Positions 53,122 through 61,349 of a stretch of 64,000 nt of DNA are shown here, piece after piece. The first letter of the stretch is position 1. Every line of letters starts with the position of its first letter. The stretch is from Haloarcula marina. Lineage in GTDB: Archaea; Halobacteriota; Halobacteria; Halobacteriales; Haloarculaceae. A program made the position numbers and the translations under genes. The DNA lies in assembly GCF_024218775.1 (NCBI RefSeq), contig NZ_CP100404.1, forward strand, positions 1,984,001 to 2,048,000. Direction: 5' to 3'. Under the pieces are notes generated by a model that saw only the letters and a list, made by a program, of their open reading frames with translations, made no database searches and was not told the DNA's origin.

Positions 53122-54123
53122 ATGCAATTCGACTGGATGGTCCAGTGTTACGCAGGTGCGGGTGTCCACCGGGACACGCCGATGCTCGAAACCGTCGAGC
53201 GAGAGACGATTATGGGCGGCGTCGACGCCGCCGTCGACGTGGGCCTCGAAGGGTTGTGGGCACCGGACCACTTCATGCTCGGGCCGAAGGCCGAGGAGTA
53301 CGAGGTGTGGACGCTCCTGTCGGCGCTCGCGGAACGCACCGACGACGTGGACATCGGCCCGCTCGTGGGGTCTATCACCTACCGCAATCCCGCGCTGCTG
53401 GCGAAGATGGCGACGACGGTGGACATCCTCTCAGAGGGCCGCCTCCGCCTCGGTCTGGGGGCGGGGTGGCACGAGGAGGAGCACCACGCCTACGGCTTCG
53501 ACTTCCCCGACATCGGGACCCGAATCGAGATGCTCGAAGAAAGCGTGCAGGTGGCGAAAGCGATGTTCACCGAGGACCATCCGACGTTCGAGGGAGACCA
53601 CTTCGCCATCGACGACGCGCTGAACAACCCGAAACCGGTCAGCGACCCGCACCCGCCCATCGTCATCGGCGGCGCGGGACCGAAGATGCTCAGGCTCATC
53701 GCCCGCCACGCCGACGAGTGGAACGTCGAGATAAGCGCCCGAGCGCGGGGCAAACCCATCGACTTCAAAGTCCGGAAGTTCGACGAGTACCTCGAAAACG
53801 AGGGCCGCGACCCCGACGACGTGGAGCGGTCGTGGCTCGCACACGTCCTCGTCAGAGAGGACGAGGAAGCCGTCGAGGCGGCCGTCGACGACATCTTCCC
53901 GCTCCCGTGGGGCGAGGAGTCGGACATGGACGAGACGCTCGACGACGCCGAGGACGCCCGCGAGAAGGGGAGTATGCTCATCGGGACGCCCTCGCAGGTG
54001 GCGACCCAGATAGAGCGGATTCGGGACCTCGGCTTCGGAAAGCTCCAGTTGATGTTTCTGGACTTCCCCGACACGACGGGGATGGAACTGTTCGGCGACG
54101 AGGTCATGCCGGAGTTCCAGTAG
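53122..54123 (+). CDS. LLM class flavin-dependent oxidoreductase
   Basis: A 333-residue luciferase-like monooxygenase-fold protein: MQFDWMVQCYAGAG, GLWAPDHFML, the family GPLVGSITYRNPALLAKMATTVDILS and RLRLGLGAGWHEEEHHAYGF segments, then HPPIVIGGAGPKML. In archaea many of these use coenzyme F420. It is a plausible oxidoreductase for a hydroxy or keto acid, but no substrate can be named. I take the ATG at 53122 because of the TATA position; GTG at 53116 is in frame. The aldose-epimerase-like gene follows 40 bp later. Confidence 0.87.
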   Translation: MQFDWMVQCYAGAGVHRDTPMLETVERETIMGGVDAAVDVGLEGLWAPDHFMLGPKAEEYEVWTLLSALAERTDDVDIGPLVGSITYRNPALLAKMATTVDILSEGRLRLGLGAGWHEEEHHAYGFDFPDIGTRIEMLEESVQVAKAMFTEDHPTFEGDHFAIDDALNNPKPVSDPHPPIVIGGAGPKMLRLIARHADEWNVEISARARGKPIDFKVRKFDEYLENEGRDPDDVERSWLAHVLVREDEEAVEAAVDDIFPLPWGEESDMDETLDDAEDAREKGSMLIGTPSQVATQIERIRDLGFGKLQLMFLDFPDTTGMELFGDEVMPEFQ

Positions 54124-54163
54124 CGGCCCCGACGGTTATGTGACACAGCGGCGAATCGGGTGC

Positions 54164-55174
54164 ATGGCCTGCACCCTCACCGACGAGTACACCCGGCGCG
54201 GCATCGACGCCCTGTTTCTGGAGAACGACCACCTCCGCGTGGAGATACTGCCCGGGAAGGGCGGCGACGTGACGGAGATACGCGACAAGCGGACGGACGT
54301 GAACGTGCTGTTCGAGGCCCCCCACGAGTGGCGCGCTCCGGCGAGTGGGACGGTGGGCGCACCCGACGGCGCGTTCTCGTTTCTGGACCACTATCCCGGC
54401 GGGTGGCAGAGCGTGCTCCCCGGCGCGGGCGGGCCGTCGTCGGCCCACGGCGCACCGCTGGCGCTCCACGGCGAGTCGAGTCTGGTCCCGTTCGAGACGA
54501 CGGTGCTGACTGACACGCCCGACGAAGTCGGTGTCAGGCTTTCGGCCTCGCTCACACGCTACCCGTTCGACATCGAACGGGACGTGACGCTCGCGGCGGG
54601 CGAGTCGGCCGTCGAGGTGAGCGAGCGGGTGACGAACACCGGCGCGGTCGAAGTCGATTACTCGTGGCTCCAGCACATCGCGCTCGGCGAACCCCTGGTG
54701 GCCCCGGAGGCACGGCTCTCGGTCCCCTGCGAGACGGTCCACGTCGACCCGGACCAGACGGCCGACACCGCCCGCCTCCCGCCCGGAGAGACGTTCGAGT
54801 GGCCAGTCTGTGAGACTGACGACGGCCCCGTCGACCTGCGTGAATTCCCGGCCGCGGGCGAACGGGTCCACGACCTCGTCGCGTTGGCGGACTTCTCCGA
54901 GGGCCGGTACACCCTCTCGAACCCCGACCTCGAGTTGGGCGTCACCGTCGAGTATCCCGATTCGTTCTACGAGTACCTCTGGTACTGGCAACCGCTCGGC
55001 GGGTTCGAGGCGGCACCGTTCTTCGGCCGGAACTACAACGTCGGCCTCGAACCCTGCACGTCGATTCCGAACTCGGGTGTCGCCGACGCCGTCGAGAACG
55101 GGACGGCCGAGTCACTCGGTCCGGGAGAGACGCAGTCGTCGACAGTCCGGTTAGCGACGCACACCGTCAAATAA
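54164..55174 (+). CDS. Aldose 1-epimerase-like/DUF4432 protein
   Basis: A 336-residue galactose-mutarotase-fold protein. It starts MACTLTDEYTRRG and has LRVEILPGKGGDVTEIRDKRTDVNVL, then ALHGESSLVPF, an acidic middle region and SFYEYLWYWQPLGGF and FGRNYNVGLEPCTSIPN. The DUF4432-like arrangement suggests sugar or sugar-acid epimerisation or binding rather than a classical mutarotase. A weak TATA-like GGTTATGT (54133-54140) lies about 27 nt upstream; a GTG at 54140 is a less likely start. The MaoC-like gene follows 41 bp later. Confidence 0.75.
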   Translation: MACTLTDEYTRRGIDALFLENDHLRVEILPGKGGDVTEIRDKRTDVNVLFEAPHEWRAPASGTVGAPDGAFSFLDHYPGGWQSVLPGAGGPSSAHGAPLALHGESSLVPFETTVLTDTPDEVGVRLSASLTRYPFDIERDVTLAAGESAVEVSERVTNTGAVEVDYSWLQHIALGEPLVAPEARLSVPCETVHVDPDQTADTARLPPGETFEWPVCETDDGPVDLREFPAAGERVHDLVALADFSEGRYTLSNPDLELGVTVEYPDSFYEYLWYWQPLGGFEAAPFFGRNYNVGLEPCTSIPNSGVADAVENGTAESLGPGETQSSTVRLATHTVK

Positions 55175-55184
55175 CGGTATGTGG

Positions 55185-55193
55185 CTTTATACC
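55185..55193 (+). promoter_or_regulatory. TATA box of the MaoC-like gene
   Basis: CTTTATACC is centred about 28 nt before the ATG at 55216; a clear leaderless-type promoter core. Confidence 0.5.
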
Positions 55194-55215
55194 CTCCGTC
55201 GGCGTAGATTCGGCG

Positions 55216-55677
55216 ATGACAGCTCCGTCGAAAGACACCGACCGGTACTTCGAGGACATCGACGAAGGCGAGACGTACAGCGTCGAGGCCGCCCGCACGA
55301 TAACCGAAGCGGACGTGGTCAACTTCGCTGGCCTCTCCGGTGATTTTCACCCGCTCCACATGAGCGTCGAGCGCAGCGAGGAATCCGACTTCGGCGAGCG
55401 CATCGCCCACGGGAACCTCGTCTTCTCCGTGGCCGAAGCGCTGATAGCCGACATGAACCCACGCTCCTTTTCGTACGGCTACGATTCCCTGCGGTTCGTC
55501 AAGCCCGTCGGTATCGGGACGACGCTCAGCGTCCACCGAGAAGTCGTCGAGACGGAGGAGTACAACGATTCCCTCGGCCGCGTCGTCTACCGGTACGAAG
55601 TGACCGACCAAGCAGAGACGACGCTGCTCGTCTGCGAACACATCACGCTGGTCGAGCGACGAGAGGGCGACGAATAG
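55216..55677 (+). CDS. MaoC-like hotdog-fold dehydratase
   Basis: A 153-residue hotdog protein of the MaoC/(R)-specific enoyl-CoA hydratase type. The motif FAGLSGDFHPLHMSVERSEE with Asp and His, then GERIAHGNLVFSVAEALI and TLSVHREVVETEEYNDSLG. It would hydrate or dehydrate an acyl-CoA and may work with the CoA-transferase and acyl-CoA ligases in this window; that link is by context only. Converges on the second Usp gene with a 13-bp gap. Confidence 0.85.
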   Translation: MTAPSKDTDRYFEDIDEGETYSVEAARTITEADVVNFAGLSGDFHPLHMSVERSEESDFGERIAHGNLVFSVAEALIADMNPRSFSYGYDSLRFVKPVGIGTTLSVHREVVETEEYNDSLGRVVYRYEVTDQAETTLLVCEHITLVERREGDE

Positions 55678-55690
55678 GGTTTCCCGGGCC

Positions 55691-56149
55691 TCAGTCGCGC
55701 GGCCGGACGTAGGTCACGGGGCAGGGCGAGTTGATGAGGACGGTCTGTGCGGTACTCCCGAACACGGCCTTGCCGACGGGCGACCGAGAGCCACCGGAGA
55801 TGATGACGCGGTCGGCGTCCGTCTTCTCGGCCGCTTTCACGATGCCGCCGCTGATGTTGCCGACGACGCCGCGAATCTCGTGTTCCACACCGTTCTCGTC
55901 GAACAGGCCTTCCAGATACCGGACCGACTGATGCCGTTCGAGAATCTCGTCTAAGTCCTCCTCCGTGGCGCTCGGGTAGTCGAGTTCTTCCGCGACTTCC
56001 TCGAACTCCTCGGGGGTGAAGACGTGCGTGAGGACTACCGTCGCGCCGGTGGGCTTGGCCACTTGCAGGGCGACCCGGGCGAGTTCGTCCAGTCTGTCGT
56101 CGTCCTGTGGCCCGATTGCGAGCAGGATTGTGTCGAGTGACGTGTCCAT
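55691..56149 (-). CDS. Universal stress protein (UspA family)
   Basis: A 152-residue Usp with the ATP-binding signature VIISGGSRSPVGKAVFGSTA and a following INSPCPVTYVR. It differs from the paralogue at 19359 mainly in the N-terminal half. GAAAAAATAG at 56171-56180 (minus TATA) is about 27 nt before the ATG, so the mRNA is probably leaderless. No partner is evident. Confidence 0.88.
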   Translation of the reverse strand: MDTSLDTILLAIGPQDDDRLDELARVALQVAKPTGATVVLTHVFTPEEFEEVAEELDYPSATEEDLDEILERHQSVRYLEGLFDENGVEHEIRGVVGNISGGIVKAAEKTDADRVIISGGSRSPVGKAVFGSTAQTVLINSPCPVTYVRPRD

Positions 56150-56242
56150 ACCCGGCTTTCGACGGCATCCGAAAAAATAGCTCCGGTCACTGCGGTCGTA
56201 ACGGACCGGTACTCGTAGCGGTCCGACGCTCGCTGCGAGTGC

Positions 56243-56587
56243 CTACTCCTCGGGTTCGAACCGCCAGATGCAGTCCATGAACGGGATTCCCGACTCCGGG
56301 TCGGCGTCTGCGTCGACGCCCTCTTTCTTGAACTGGCCCGTGTACCGCTCCCACTCGGCCACCTCCTCGTCGCCGTCGACGGCCGCCAAGTACGCGTCGA
56401 GGTCCGCACATTCGAGGATGCAGACGGCGATGTCGTCGCGGAGGTACAGTTCGAACTCCTCGACGCCGCCGCGGTCCATCGCGTCGGTAACGGCTTCGGG
56501 CACGTCGTCGTGTGCGTCGACGTACGCCTCGCGCTGGTCCGGGTCGATTCGCTGGACGTAGACGGCCCGCTCTGTGTCGTCTGCCAT
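56243..56587 (-). CDS. L-rhamnose mutarotase-like protein
   Basis: A 114-residue small alpha/beta barrel of the RhaM family: MADDTERAVYVQRIDPDQRE, then YVDAHDDVPEAVTDAMDRGG and FELYLRDDIAVCILECAD, VAEWERYTGQF. Family members interconvert anomers of rhamnose or related sugars. I use the ATG at 56587; frame open upstream is non-coding in character. Divergent from the second UxuA-like gene by 92 bp. In this island it may act on uronates. Confidence 0.78.
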   Translation of the reverse strand: MADDTERAVYVQRIDPDQREAYVDAHDDVPEAVTDAMDRGGVEEFELYLRDDIAVCILECADLDAYLAAVDGDEEVAEWERYTGQFKKEGVDADADPESGIPFMDCIWRFEPEE

Positions 56588-56679
56588 AGAGGCCGAGACT
56601 CCCGCGGGGCAAATGAGTGTTACGCCGACGGGCCTGCCGACTCCGGGAGTATTAGTAGCGTGGCGACTGGAGGAGATGC

Positions 56680-57645
56680 ATGGTCGCACCAGCACTCATT
56701 CTCCCCCCGAAACCCGACGAGCGGTGGCAACTCGCCAAACAGATGGGCGTCGAGAAGACGGTCATTCACCCGATAGAAATCGGCGACGGGCGGACACAGT
56801 GGACCTACGACGACCTGCAAGGACTGGACAACTGGCTCACGGACGCGGGGCTGGAGTTCTCGGTCCTCGAAGGCTCCGTCCCCATTTCGGACCGCGTTCG
56901 CGTCGGGGCCGAGGGCCGCGACGAGGACATCGAAGTGTTCAAACAGTTCCTCAGGAACTGCGGTGAAATCGGCATCCCGGTCGTCTGCTACGACTGGATG
57001 GCCGGCGTCCGGTGGGCGCGGACGGCCGCGCACGTCGAGTCGCGCGGTGGCTCTTACGTCACGGAGTTCGACATCGAGAAGACCCAGGGCGGCCCGCAAT
57101 CGTTCGCCGACGTGACCCACGAGGACGTGTGGGAAGCGCTCGAATACTTCTTGCAGGAAGTGACCCCCGTCGCCGAGGAGGCGGGCGTGAAACTCGGCCT
57201 GCACCCCGACGACCCGCCCCGCGAATCGCTCCGCGGGACCCCCCGAATCGTCACCAGCGTCGAGGCATACGACCGCGTGCTCGACGCCTACGACAGCGAG
57301 TACAACGGCGTCACGTTCTGTCAGGGGAACTTCGCGGCGATGGGCGCGGACATCCCCGCGGCCATCGAGCGCTTCGGCGACCGTATCAACTTCGTCCACT
57401 TCCGCGACATCGAGGGCGACGCCGACCGCTTCGTCGAGACGTGGCACGACGACGGCCCGACGGACATGCTCGCGGCGATGCGCGCCTACGAAGACCACGT
57501 CGGCGACGACGTGCCGATGCGACCCGACCACGTCCCGACGATGGCGGGCGAAGACAACTCTAACCCAGGGTACCACACGAAGGGGCGACTGTTCGCAATC
57601 GGCTACATGCGAGGCCTGCGCGAGCAGGCACTGGCCGACGAGTAA
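56680..57645 (+). CDS. uxuA: Mannonate dehydratase (UxuA family)
   Basis: A 321-residue TIM-barrel enzyme that converts D-mannonate to 2-keto-3-deoxygluconate. It has the UxuA motifs: VCYDWMAGVRW, GLHPDDPPRESLRGTPRIV, VTFCQGNFAAMGAD, NFVHFRDIEGDADRFVE and MRPDHVPTMAGEDN followed by NPGYHTKGRLFAIGYMRGL. The length is shorter than the E. coli enzyme, but the C-terminal metal and substrate residues match. A TATA-like GTATTAGTA (56649-56657) is about 28 nt upstream and an AGGAG sits near the start. The product would be used by KDG kinase at 34.1 kb. Confidence 0.88.
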   Translation: MVAPALILPPKPDERWQLAKQMGVEKTVIHPIEIGDGRTQWTYDDLQGLDNWLTDAGLEFSVLEGSVPISDRVRVGAEGRDEDIEVFKQFLRNCGEIGIPVVCYDWMAGVRWARTAAHVESRGGSYVTEFDIEKTQGGPQSFADVTHEDVWEALEYFLQEVTPVAEEAGVKLGLHPDDPPRESLRGTPRIVTSVEAYDRVLDAYDSEYNGVTFCQGNFAAMGADIPAAIERFGDRINFVHFRDIEGDADRFVETWHDDGPTDMLAAMRAYEDHVGDDVPMRPDHVPTMAGEDNSNPGYHTKGRLFAIGYMRGLREQALADE

Positions 57646-57657
57646 CGACCGGCTGCC

Positions 57658-57670
57658 AAAATCGGATTTT
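57658..57670. terminator. Inverted repeat between convergent genes
   Basis: AAAATC-G-GATTTT lies in the 33-bp gap between convergent uxuA and the UxaA-like gene, with T/A-rich flanks, so it may end transcripts in both directions. The one-base loop means a true hairpin would lose some pairs. Confidence 0.35.
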
Positions 57671-57678
57671 TCGACGGC

Positions 57679-58830
57679 TTACAGCGAGGGACCGACGCGG
57701 TTTATCGCGAACTTCGTGAGGCCGTGGCGCTCCGTGGCCGTTTCGCCACCGTCGGCGACACGGTGCAGTTCGTCGAGGACAGTCTCCGCCGACGCCGAGC
57801 GTGCGTCCACGTCGATGTCGTCGGCGAGTAACTCCGCCGTCCCTTCGTCACCCGTCACTTTGAGAACCGGCACGACCGGGTGTCCCGTCGGGATTCCCTC
57901 GGCCGTGACGTGGACGATGACCGACGCGCCAGCGGCGGCGAGGGCCGTCGCGGCTTCCTCGAAGCGCGAGGGCGAATCGACGACGGCGAGGCCGCTGTCG
58001 ATAGTGAGTCGTTCGCCGTAGGTGACGAACTCGTCGACCGACGCGTCGCCCCACGACCCGACGACGGCGTCGAACGGACTGTCGGCGGCGCGGCGGACGA
58101 GTCCGCGGACGTTCCCCGGTCGGTCGGCGCTTCGCTCGGCGGCCGCGCGGATGTCGTCTGCGACGGCCTCGCTGGCGGCCCGGTCGGCGGCGGCGTCGGC
58201 GTGCGGTGCCAGTCGCTCGCTCCCGGCGACGGCGACGCGAGCGCCGGCGTCGAGTAGCGCGTCGACCGTCTCGCCGACGAGGGGGTCGGCGGTGTCTCGG
58301 GTCGAGTCGTCGAGGTCGGAACTCACGACGCCGATTGTGAGGTCGCCGAGCGACGCGTCGGTGGCGTCGACGGTCGCCGCGTCGGCGGCGAGTTCGTTCG
58401 TCGCTTCGATGCCCTCCTCGGTACACGGGTCAGAGCCACCGGCGTCCTGAATCGACGTTTCGCGGACCGGGACCCCGTGGTCTTCGATACGCGCCGCGAA
58501 CGGCGCGCTCTGGAGGTGTTCACAGCCGAGTCCGACGACCGTCGCGCCCGCCACGTTCGGGTTCTGTGCGAGGTTCAACAGCGTCCGCTCGGTCTGTTCG
58601 TGGTCGGCGCCGATTTGCGCACAGCCGTGGTCGTGCGGCGCGCTCACGGCGTTGTCGGCGGCGTCGGCGATTCGCTCTGCGACGATGTGCGAACAGATGA
58701 CCGACGGGGCGACGAGGACGCGGTTTCGGACGCCGACGCCACCGTCGGGGCGGCGATAGCCCGTCAGCCGTCGCTCTCGGGGGTCGGTCTCGTGCTCGGA
58801 CCGCGTCTCGTTCGTCTCTGCTGTCGACAT
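57679..58830 (-). CDS. UxaA/altronate dehydratase-like large subunit keeping the N-terminal motif set
   Basis: A 383-residue paralogue of the UxaA/GarD catalytic domain. The N-terminal half is intact: YRRPDGGVGVRN, VAPSVICSHIVAERI, HDHGCAQIGADHEQTERTLL (Cys about 69), HLQS after GLGCE (about 97-101). The C-terminal half has lost the family motifs: the GGSD position is SSDLDD, GAE is GSE, the SPGN...GITT segment is reduced to RPGN and TGRG is TAEG. The partner subunit at 59139 shows the opposite pattern. It starts one base after the small SAF subunit ends, so the three genes make one operon. Predicted to be part of a mixed dehydratase. Confidence 0.83.
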   Translation of the reverse strand: MSTAETNETRSEHETDPRERRLTGYRRPDGGVGVRNRVLVAPSVICSHIVAERIADAADNAVSAPHDHGCAQIGADHEQTERTLLNLAQNPNVAGATVVGLGCEHLQSAPFAARIEDHGVPVRETSIQDAGGSDPCTEEGIEATNELAADAATVDATDASLGDLTIGVVSSDLDDSTRDTADPLVGETVDALLDAGARVAVAGSERLAPHADAAADRAASEAVADDIRAAAERSADRPGNVRGLVRRAADSPFDAVVGSWGDASVDEFVTYGERLTIDSGLAVVDSPSRFEEAATALAAAGASVIVHVTAEGIPTGHPVVPVLKVTGDEGTAELLADDIDVDARSASAETVLDELHRVADGGETATERHGLTKFAINRVGPSL

Positions 58831-59142
58831 TCAGTTCGCCTCCGCCTGGGCGGCGATGTCGCCGCGGCCGCGCTTGCTCTCCATGTTGTGCGTGTGGACC
58901 CACTCGCCGGGTGCGACCGTCTCGGTCGCCTGTCCGATGACTTCGCCGTACTTGAGGACGTCGTCCCCGGGTTCGAGCGGAACGAGCGCAATCTTGTGTC
59001 CGAACTGCACGTCGTCGGGGAGTTCGACGGTGGTTCCCTCGTACGGGAGCGTCGCCCCCGCCTCCGCGTCGACGATGGCGGTGACGACGTTGTCGTCGGC
59101 GGCCATGTGCAACCCGAGGTCACCGAGCACTTTGCCCTTCAT
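58831..59142 (-). CDS. UxaA-family SAF-domain small subunit
   Basis: A 103-residue SAF domain equal to the N-terminal part of E. coli UxaA. Features: MKGKVLGDLGLHMAADDNVV, GHKIALVPLEPGDDVLKYGEVIG and VAPGEWVHTHNMES. It lacks the large catalytic domain, which is on the two neighbouring genes. It overlaps the upstream large subunit by 4 nt (ATGA-type) and abuts the downstream one directly. It probably closes the active site of a hydro-lyase complex; the substrate is probably an altronate-type aldonate. Confidence 0.88.
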   Translation of the reverse strand: MKGKVLGDLGLHMAADDNVVTAIVDAEAGATLPYEGTTVELPDDVQFGHKIALVPLEPGDDVLKYGEVIGQATETVAPGEWVHTHNMESKRGRGDIAAQAEAN

Positions 59143-60326
59143 ACGCCACCTCGCAGTTTCTCCAGTTCGTTCGGCTGGAGTTCGTTGATGGCGAACTCTT
59201 CGAGTCGCCGTTGCTCCGCGGCGGTTCGCTCGCCACTCGCGACCGACAGGAGTTTCTCGTAGATGCGGTCACCGACGGATTCGAGCGATTCGCCCTCAAT
59301 GACGGTGCTCGCATCCACGTCCATGTTGTTCGCGAGGCGCTCGGCCGTCTTCGGATTCCCAGTCACCTTGATGACCGGTGCCAGCGGGTTCCCCGTAGTC
59401 GACCCGCGGCCGGTCGTAAAGGCGATTACCTGCGCGCCGCCGGCGACTTTGCCGACGACGCTCTCCACGTCGTACCCCGGCGTGTCCATCAGGACCAGGC
59501 CGCCGCCGACGGGGAGTTCCTCGGCGTAGTCGACGATGCCTCGGACCGGCGTCGTCCCGCCCTTGGATATCGCACCGAGGCTCTTTTCCTCGATAGTGGT
59601 CAGGCCGCCCTCCTGGTTGCCGGGACTCGGTTGCGCGCCCCGCAGGTCGACGCCCATCAGTTCGGCCGTCGCCTCTCGGAGGTCGACGCGGTCCAGCAGT
59701 CGCTCGCGGACCTCCTCGTCGACACAGCGGTCGGCGAGGATGTGTTCGGCCCCGATGAACTCCGGCGTCTCGGAGAAGGTGGCGGTGCCGCCGTCCTCGA
59801 CCAGTCGGTCACAGGCCGCCCCGACCCCCGGATTCGAGGCGATACCGCTGGTCGCGTCGGACCCGCCACACTCGACGCCGAAGCGGAGTTCGCTGGCGTC
59901 GCACTCGACGCGACTGCGGTCCGAAATCTCGTCCCAGAGGTCGCTGGCGAGGGCGGCCCCGGCGTCGACTGTCGCCACCGTCCCGCCCTCCTCGCGGAGC
60001 GTGAGCGTTTCGACCGTCCGCTCGGCGTCGGCAATCCCCTCGGCGATGTCGGCCGCGGCGATTCGTTCCGTCCCCAGACCGACGACGAGTGCCGCCCCGA
60101 CGTTCGGGTTCGTGCCCACGCCGACGAGCGTGCGCTCTATCTGTTCTCTCGCCGCTGCTGGCGGGTCGCTCCCCATCTGGTGTGGCGTCGACCGGACGTT
60201 TTCGCCCGTCTGCGCGGCGATTTCGTCAGCAATCGGCGACGTGGCGACCGACGTCGGTATCACGGCGACGTAGTTCCGGACACCGGGCGGTCCATCTGCC
60301 CGTGGATAGCCCTCGAAAGTTGGCAT
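59139..60326 (-). CDS. UxaA/altronate dehydratase-like large subunit keeping the C-terminal motif set
   Basis: A 395-residue UxaA/GarD catalytic-domain paralogue. The C-terminal half is intact: FGVECGGSDATSGIASNPG (GGSD about 150), FIGAEHIL, SPGNQEGGLTTIEEKSLGA, AFTTGRGSTTGNPLAP. The N-terminal cysteine motifs are lost: GCxQ is MGSDPP, GLGCE is GLGTE and the SVxCS strand is SVATS. TAAAACG (60352-60358 on the plus strand; minus TATA CGTTTTA) lies 27 nt before the ATG, so this is the first gene of the three-gene operon, followed by the SAF subunit and the second large subunit. Predicted to contribute the other half of the site. Confidence 0.85.
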   Translation of the reverse strand: MPTFEGYPRADGPPGVRNYVAVIPTSVATSPIADEIAAQTGENVRSTPHQMGSDPPAAAREQIERTLVGVGTNPNVGAALVVGLGTERIAAADIAEGIADAERTVETLTLREEGGTVATVDAGAALASDLWDEISDRSRVECDASELRFGVECGGSDATSGIASNPGVGAACDRLVEDGGTATFSETPEFIGAEHILADRCVDEEVRERLLDRVDLREATAELMGVDLRGAQPSPGNQEGGLTTIEEKSLGAISKGGTTPVRGIVDYAEELPVGGGLVLMDTPGYDVESVVGKVAGGAQVIAFTTGRGSTTGNPLAPVIKVTGNPKTAERLANNMDVDASTVIEGESLESVGDRIYEKLLSVASGERTAAEQRRLEEFAINELQPNELEKLRGGV

Positions 60327-60393
60327 GGCTAAACTTCACCACTCCCGGACTAAAACGTTTCCGTGGTGCCGATTTGGGCGGTGGCGACGAGGA

Positions 60394-61296
60394 CTACACG
60401 TCGATATCGGACCGGAACTCCTCGCGCCCGCTCACACCCAGGTCGACGCGGTAGAGGCTCCCCGCGCCCGCGCCCTCTTCCGCCCGCGTCTCGACGCACG
60501 CGGTTGTAACGTACGCCGTCTCGTAGCCCTCGCCAGCGAACGTGAGCGACGACACCTTCCGCGGGTCGAACTCCACGGTCCGCTCGCGGGTCCCGTCCGG
60601 CGCGAAGCGAATCAGTTTGTGGCCGTCCCAGAACGCCGACCAGACGTGGTCCTCGTCGTCGACGGTCATGCCGTCGGGCATTCCCTCGATGTCGCTGGCG
60701 TCCAGAAACGTCTCCGGGTTCGAGATGTCCCCCGTCGCTCGGTCGTAGTCGTAGCGGTAGATGTAGCCCGGACAGTCCGGGTCGACTTCGCCGGTGTCGG
60801 TGAAGTAGAACTTCGAGAGGTCCTCGGTAAATCCCATCCCGTTCGGGAGGACGCACTCCTCCCGGACGAGCGTGAACGTCCCGTCGGTGTCGAGACGGTA
60901 CAGTTGGCCCGACAGGTCGCGCTCGGTATCGGGCATCACGCCAGCGTAGACCCTCCCCTCGGGGTCGGCGATGACGTCGTTGAACCGCTCGTGGAAGCGG
61001 TCGGGGTCCGGGTCGGTGACGGTGTCGACCGTCCCAGAGTCTTGGTCGAGACGACGGACCGCACCGGCCTCTTGAAAGAGGAGGAGCGACCCGTCGGTCT
61101 GGAACGTGAAGCCCCCGATGCGCTCGTCGGCGTCCTCGTAGACGAGTTCGTGGTCGTCCGCCGTCGGGTCGTACCGATAGATGCGACCGTTCGGGATGTC
61201 ACACCAGTAGAGCAGTTCCTCGTCGGGGTGCCACAGCGGTCCTTCGCCTGTCTCACACTCGATGTCGACGACTATTTCCGGAATTGCGTCGGCCAT
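60394..61296 (-). CDS. SMP-30/gluconolactonase family protein
   Basis: A 300-residue six-bladed beta-propeller lactonase: ECETGEGPLWHPDEELLYWC, RYDPTADDHELVY, the Asn ligand in VLPNGMGFTEDLSKFYFTD and the Asp in DGMTVDDEDHVWSAFWDG. Such enzymes hydrolyse aldonolactones to aldonates, the step before the dehydratases around it. TTTACG-type TATA (61321-61330, minus strand) lies about 29 nt before the ATG. Cytosolic, no signal peptide. Confidence 0.88.
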   Translation of the reverse strand: MADAIPEIVVDIECETGEGPLWHPDEELLYWCDIPNGRIYRYDPTADDHELVYEDADERIGGFTFQTDGSLLLFQEAGAVRRLDQDSGTVDTVTDPDPDRFHERFNDVIADPEGRVYAGVMPDTERDLSGQLYRLDTDGTFTLVREECVLPNGMGFTEDLSKFYFTDTGEVDPDCPGYIYRYDYDRATGDISNPETFLDASDIEGMPDGMTVDDEDHVWSAFWDGHKLIRFAPDGTRERTVEFDPRKVSSLTFAGEGYETAYVTTACVETRAEEGAGAGSLYRVDLGVSGREEFRSDIDV

Positions 61297-61349
61297 GCAC
61301 TCAGTATCGACCCGGCGGACCGTAAACGTAACTGCGAGAAGGAGGGGAG

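Noticed and set aside
56253-56262. GGTTCGAACC, a match to the tRNA T-loop core
   Set aside because: It lies inside the 3' end of the RhaM-like gene (coding FEPEE) and no acceptor, D or anticodon stems pair around it.
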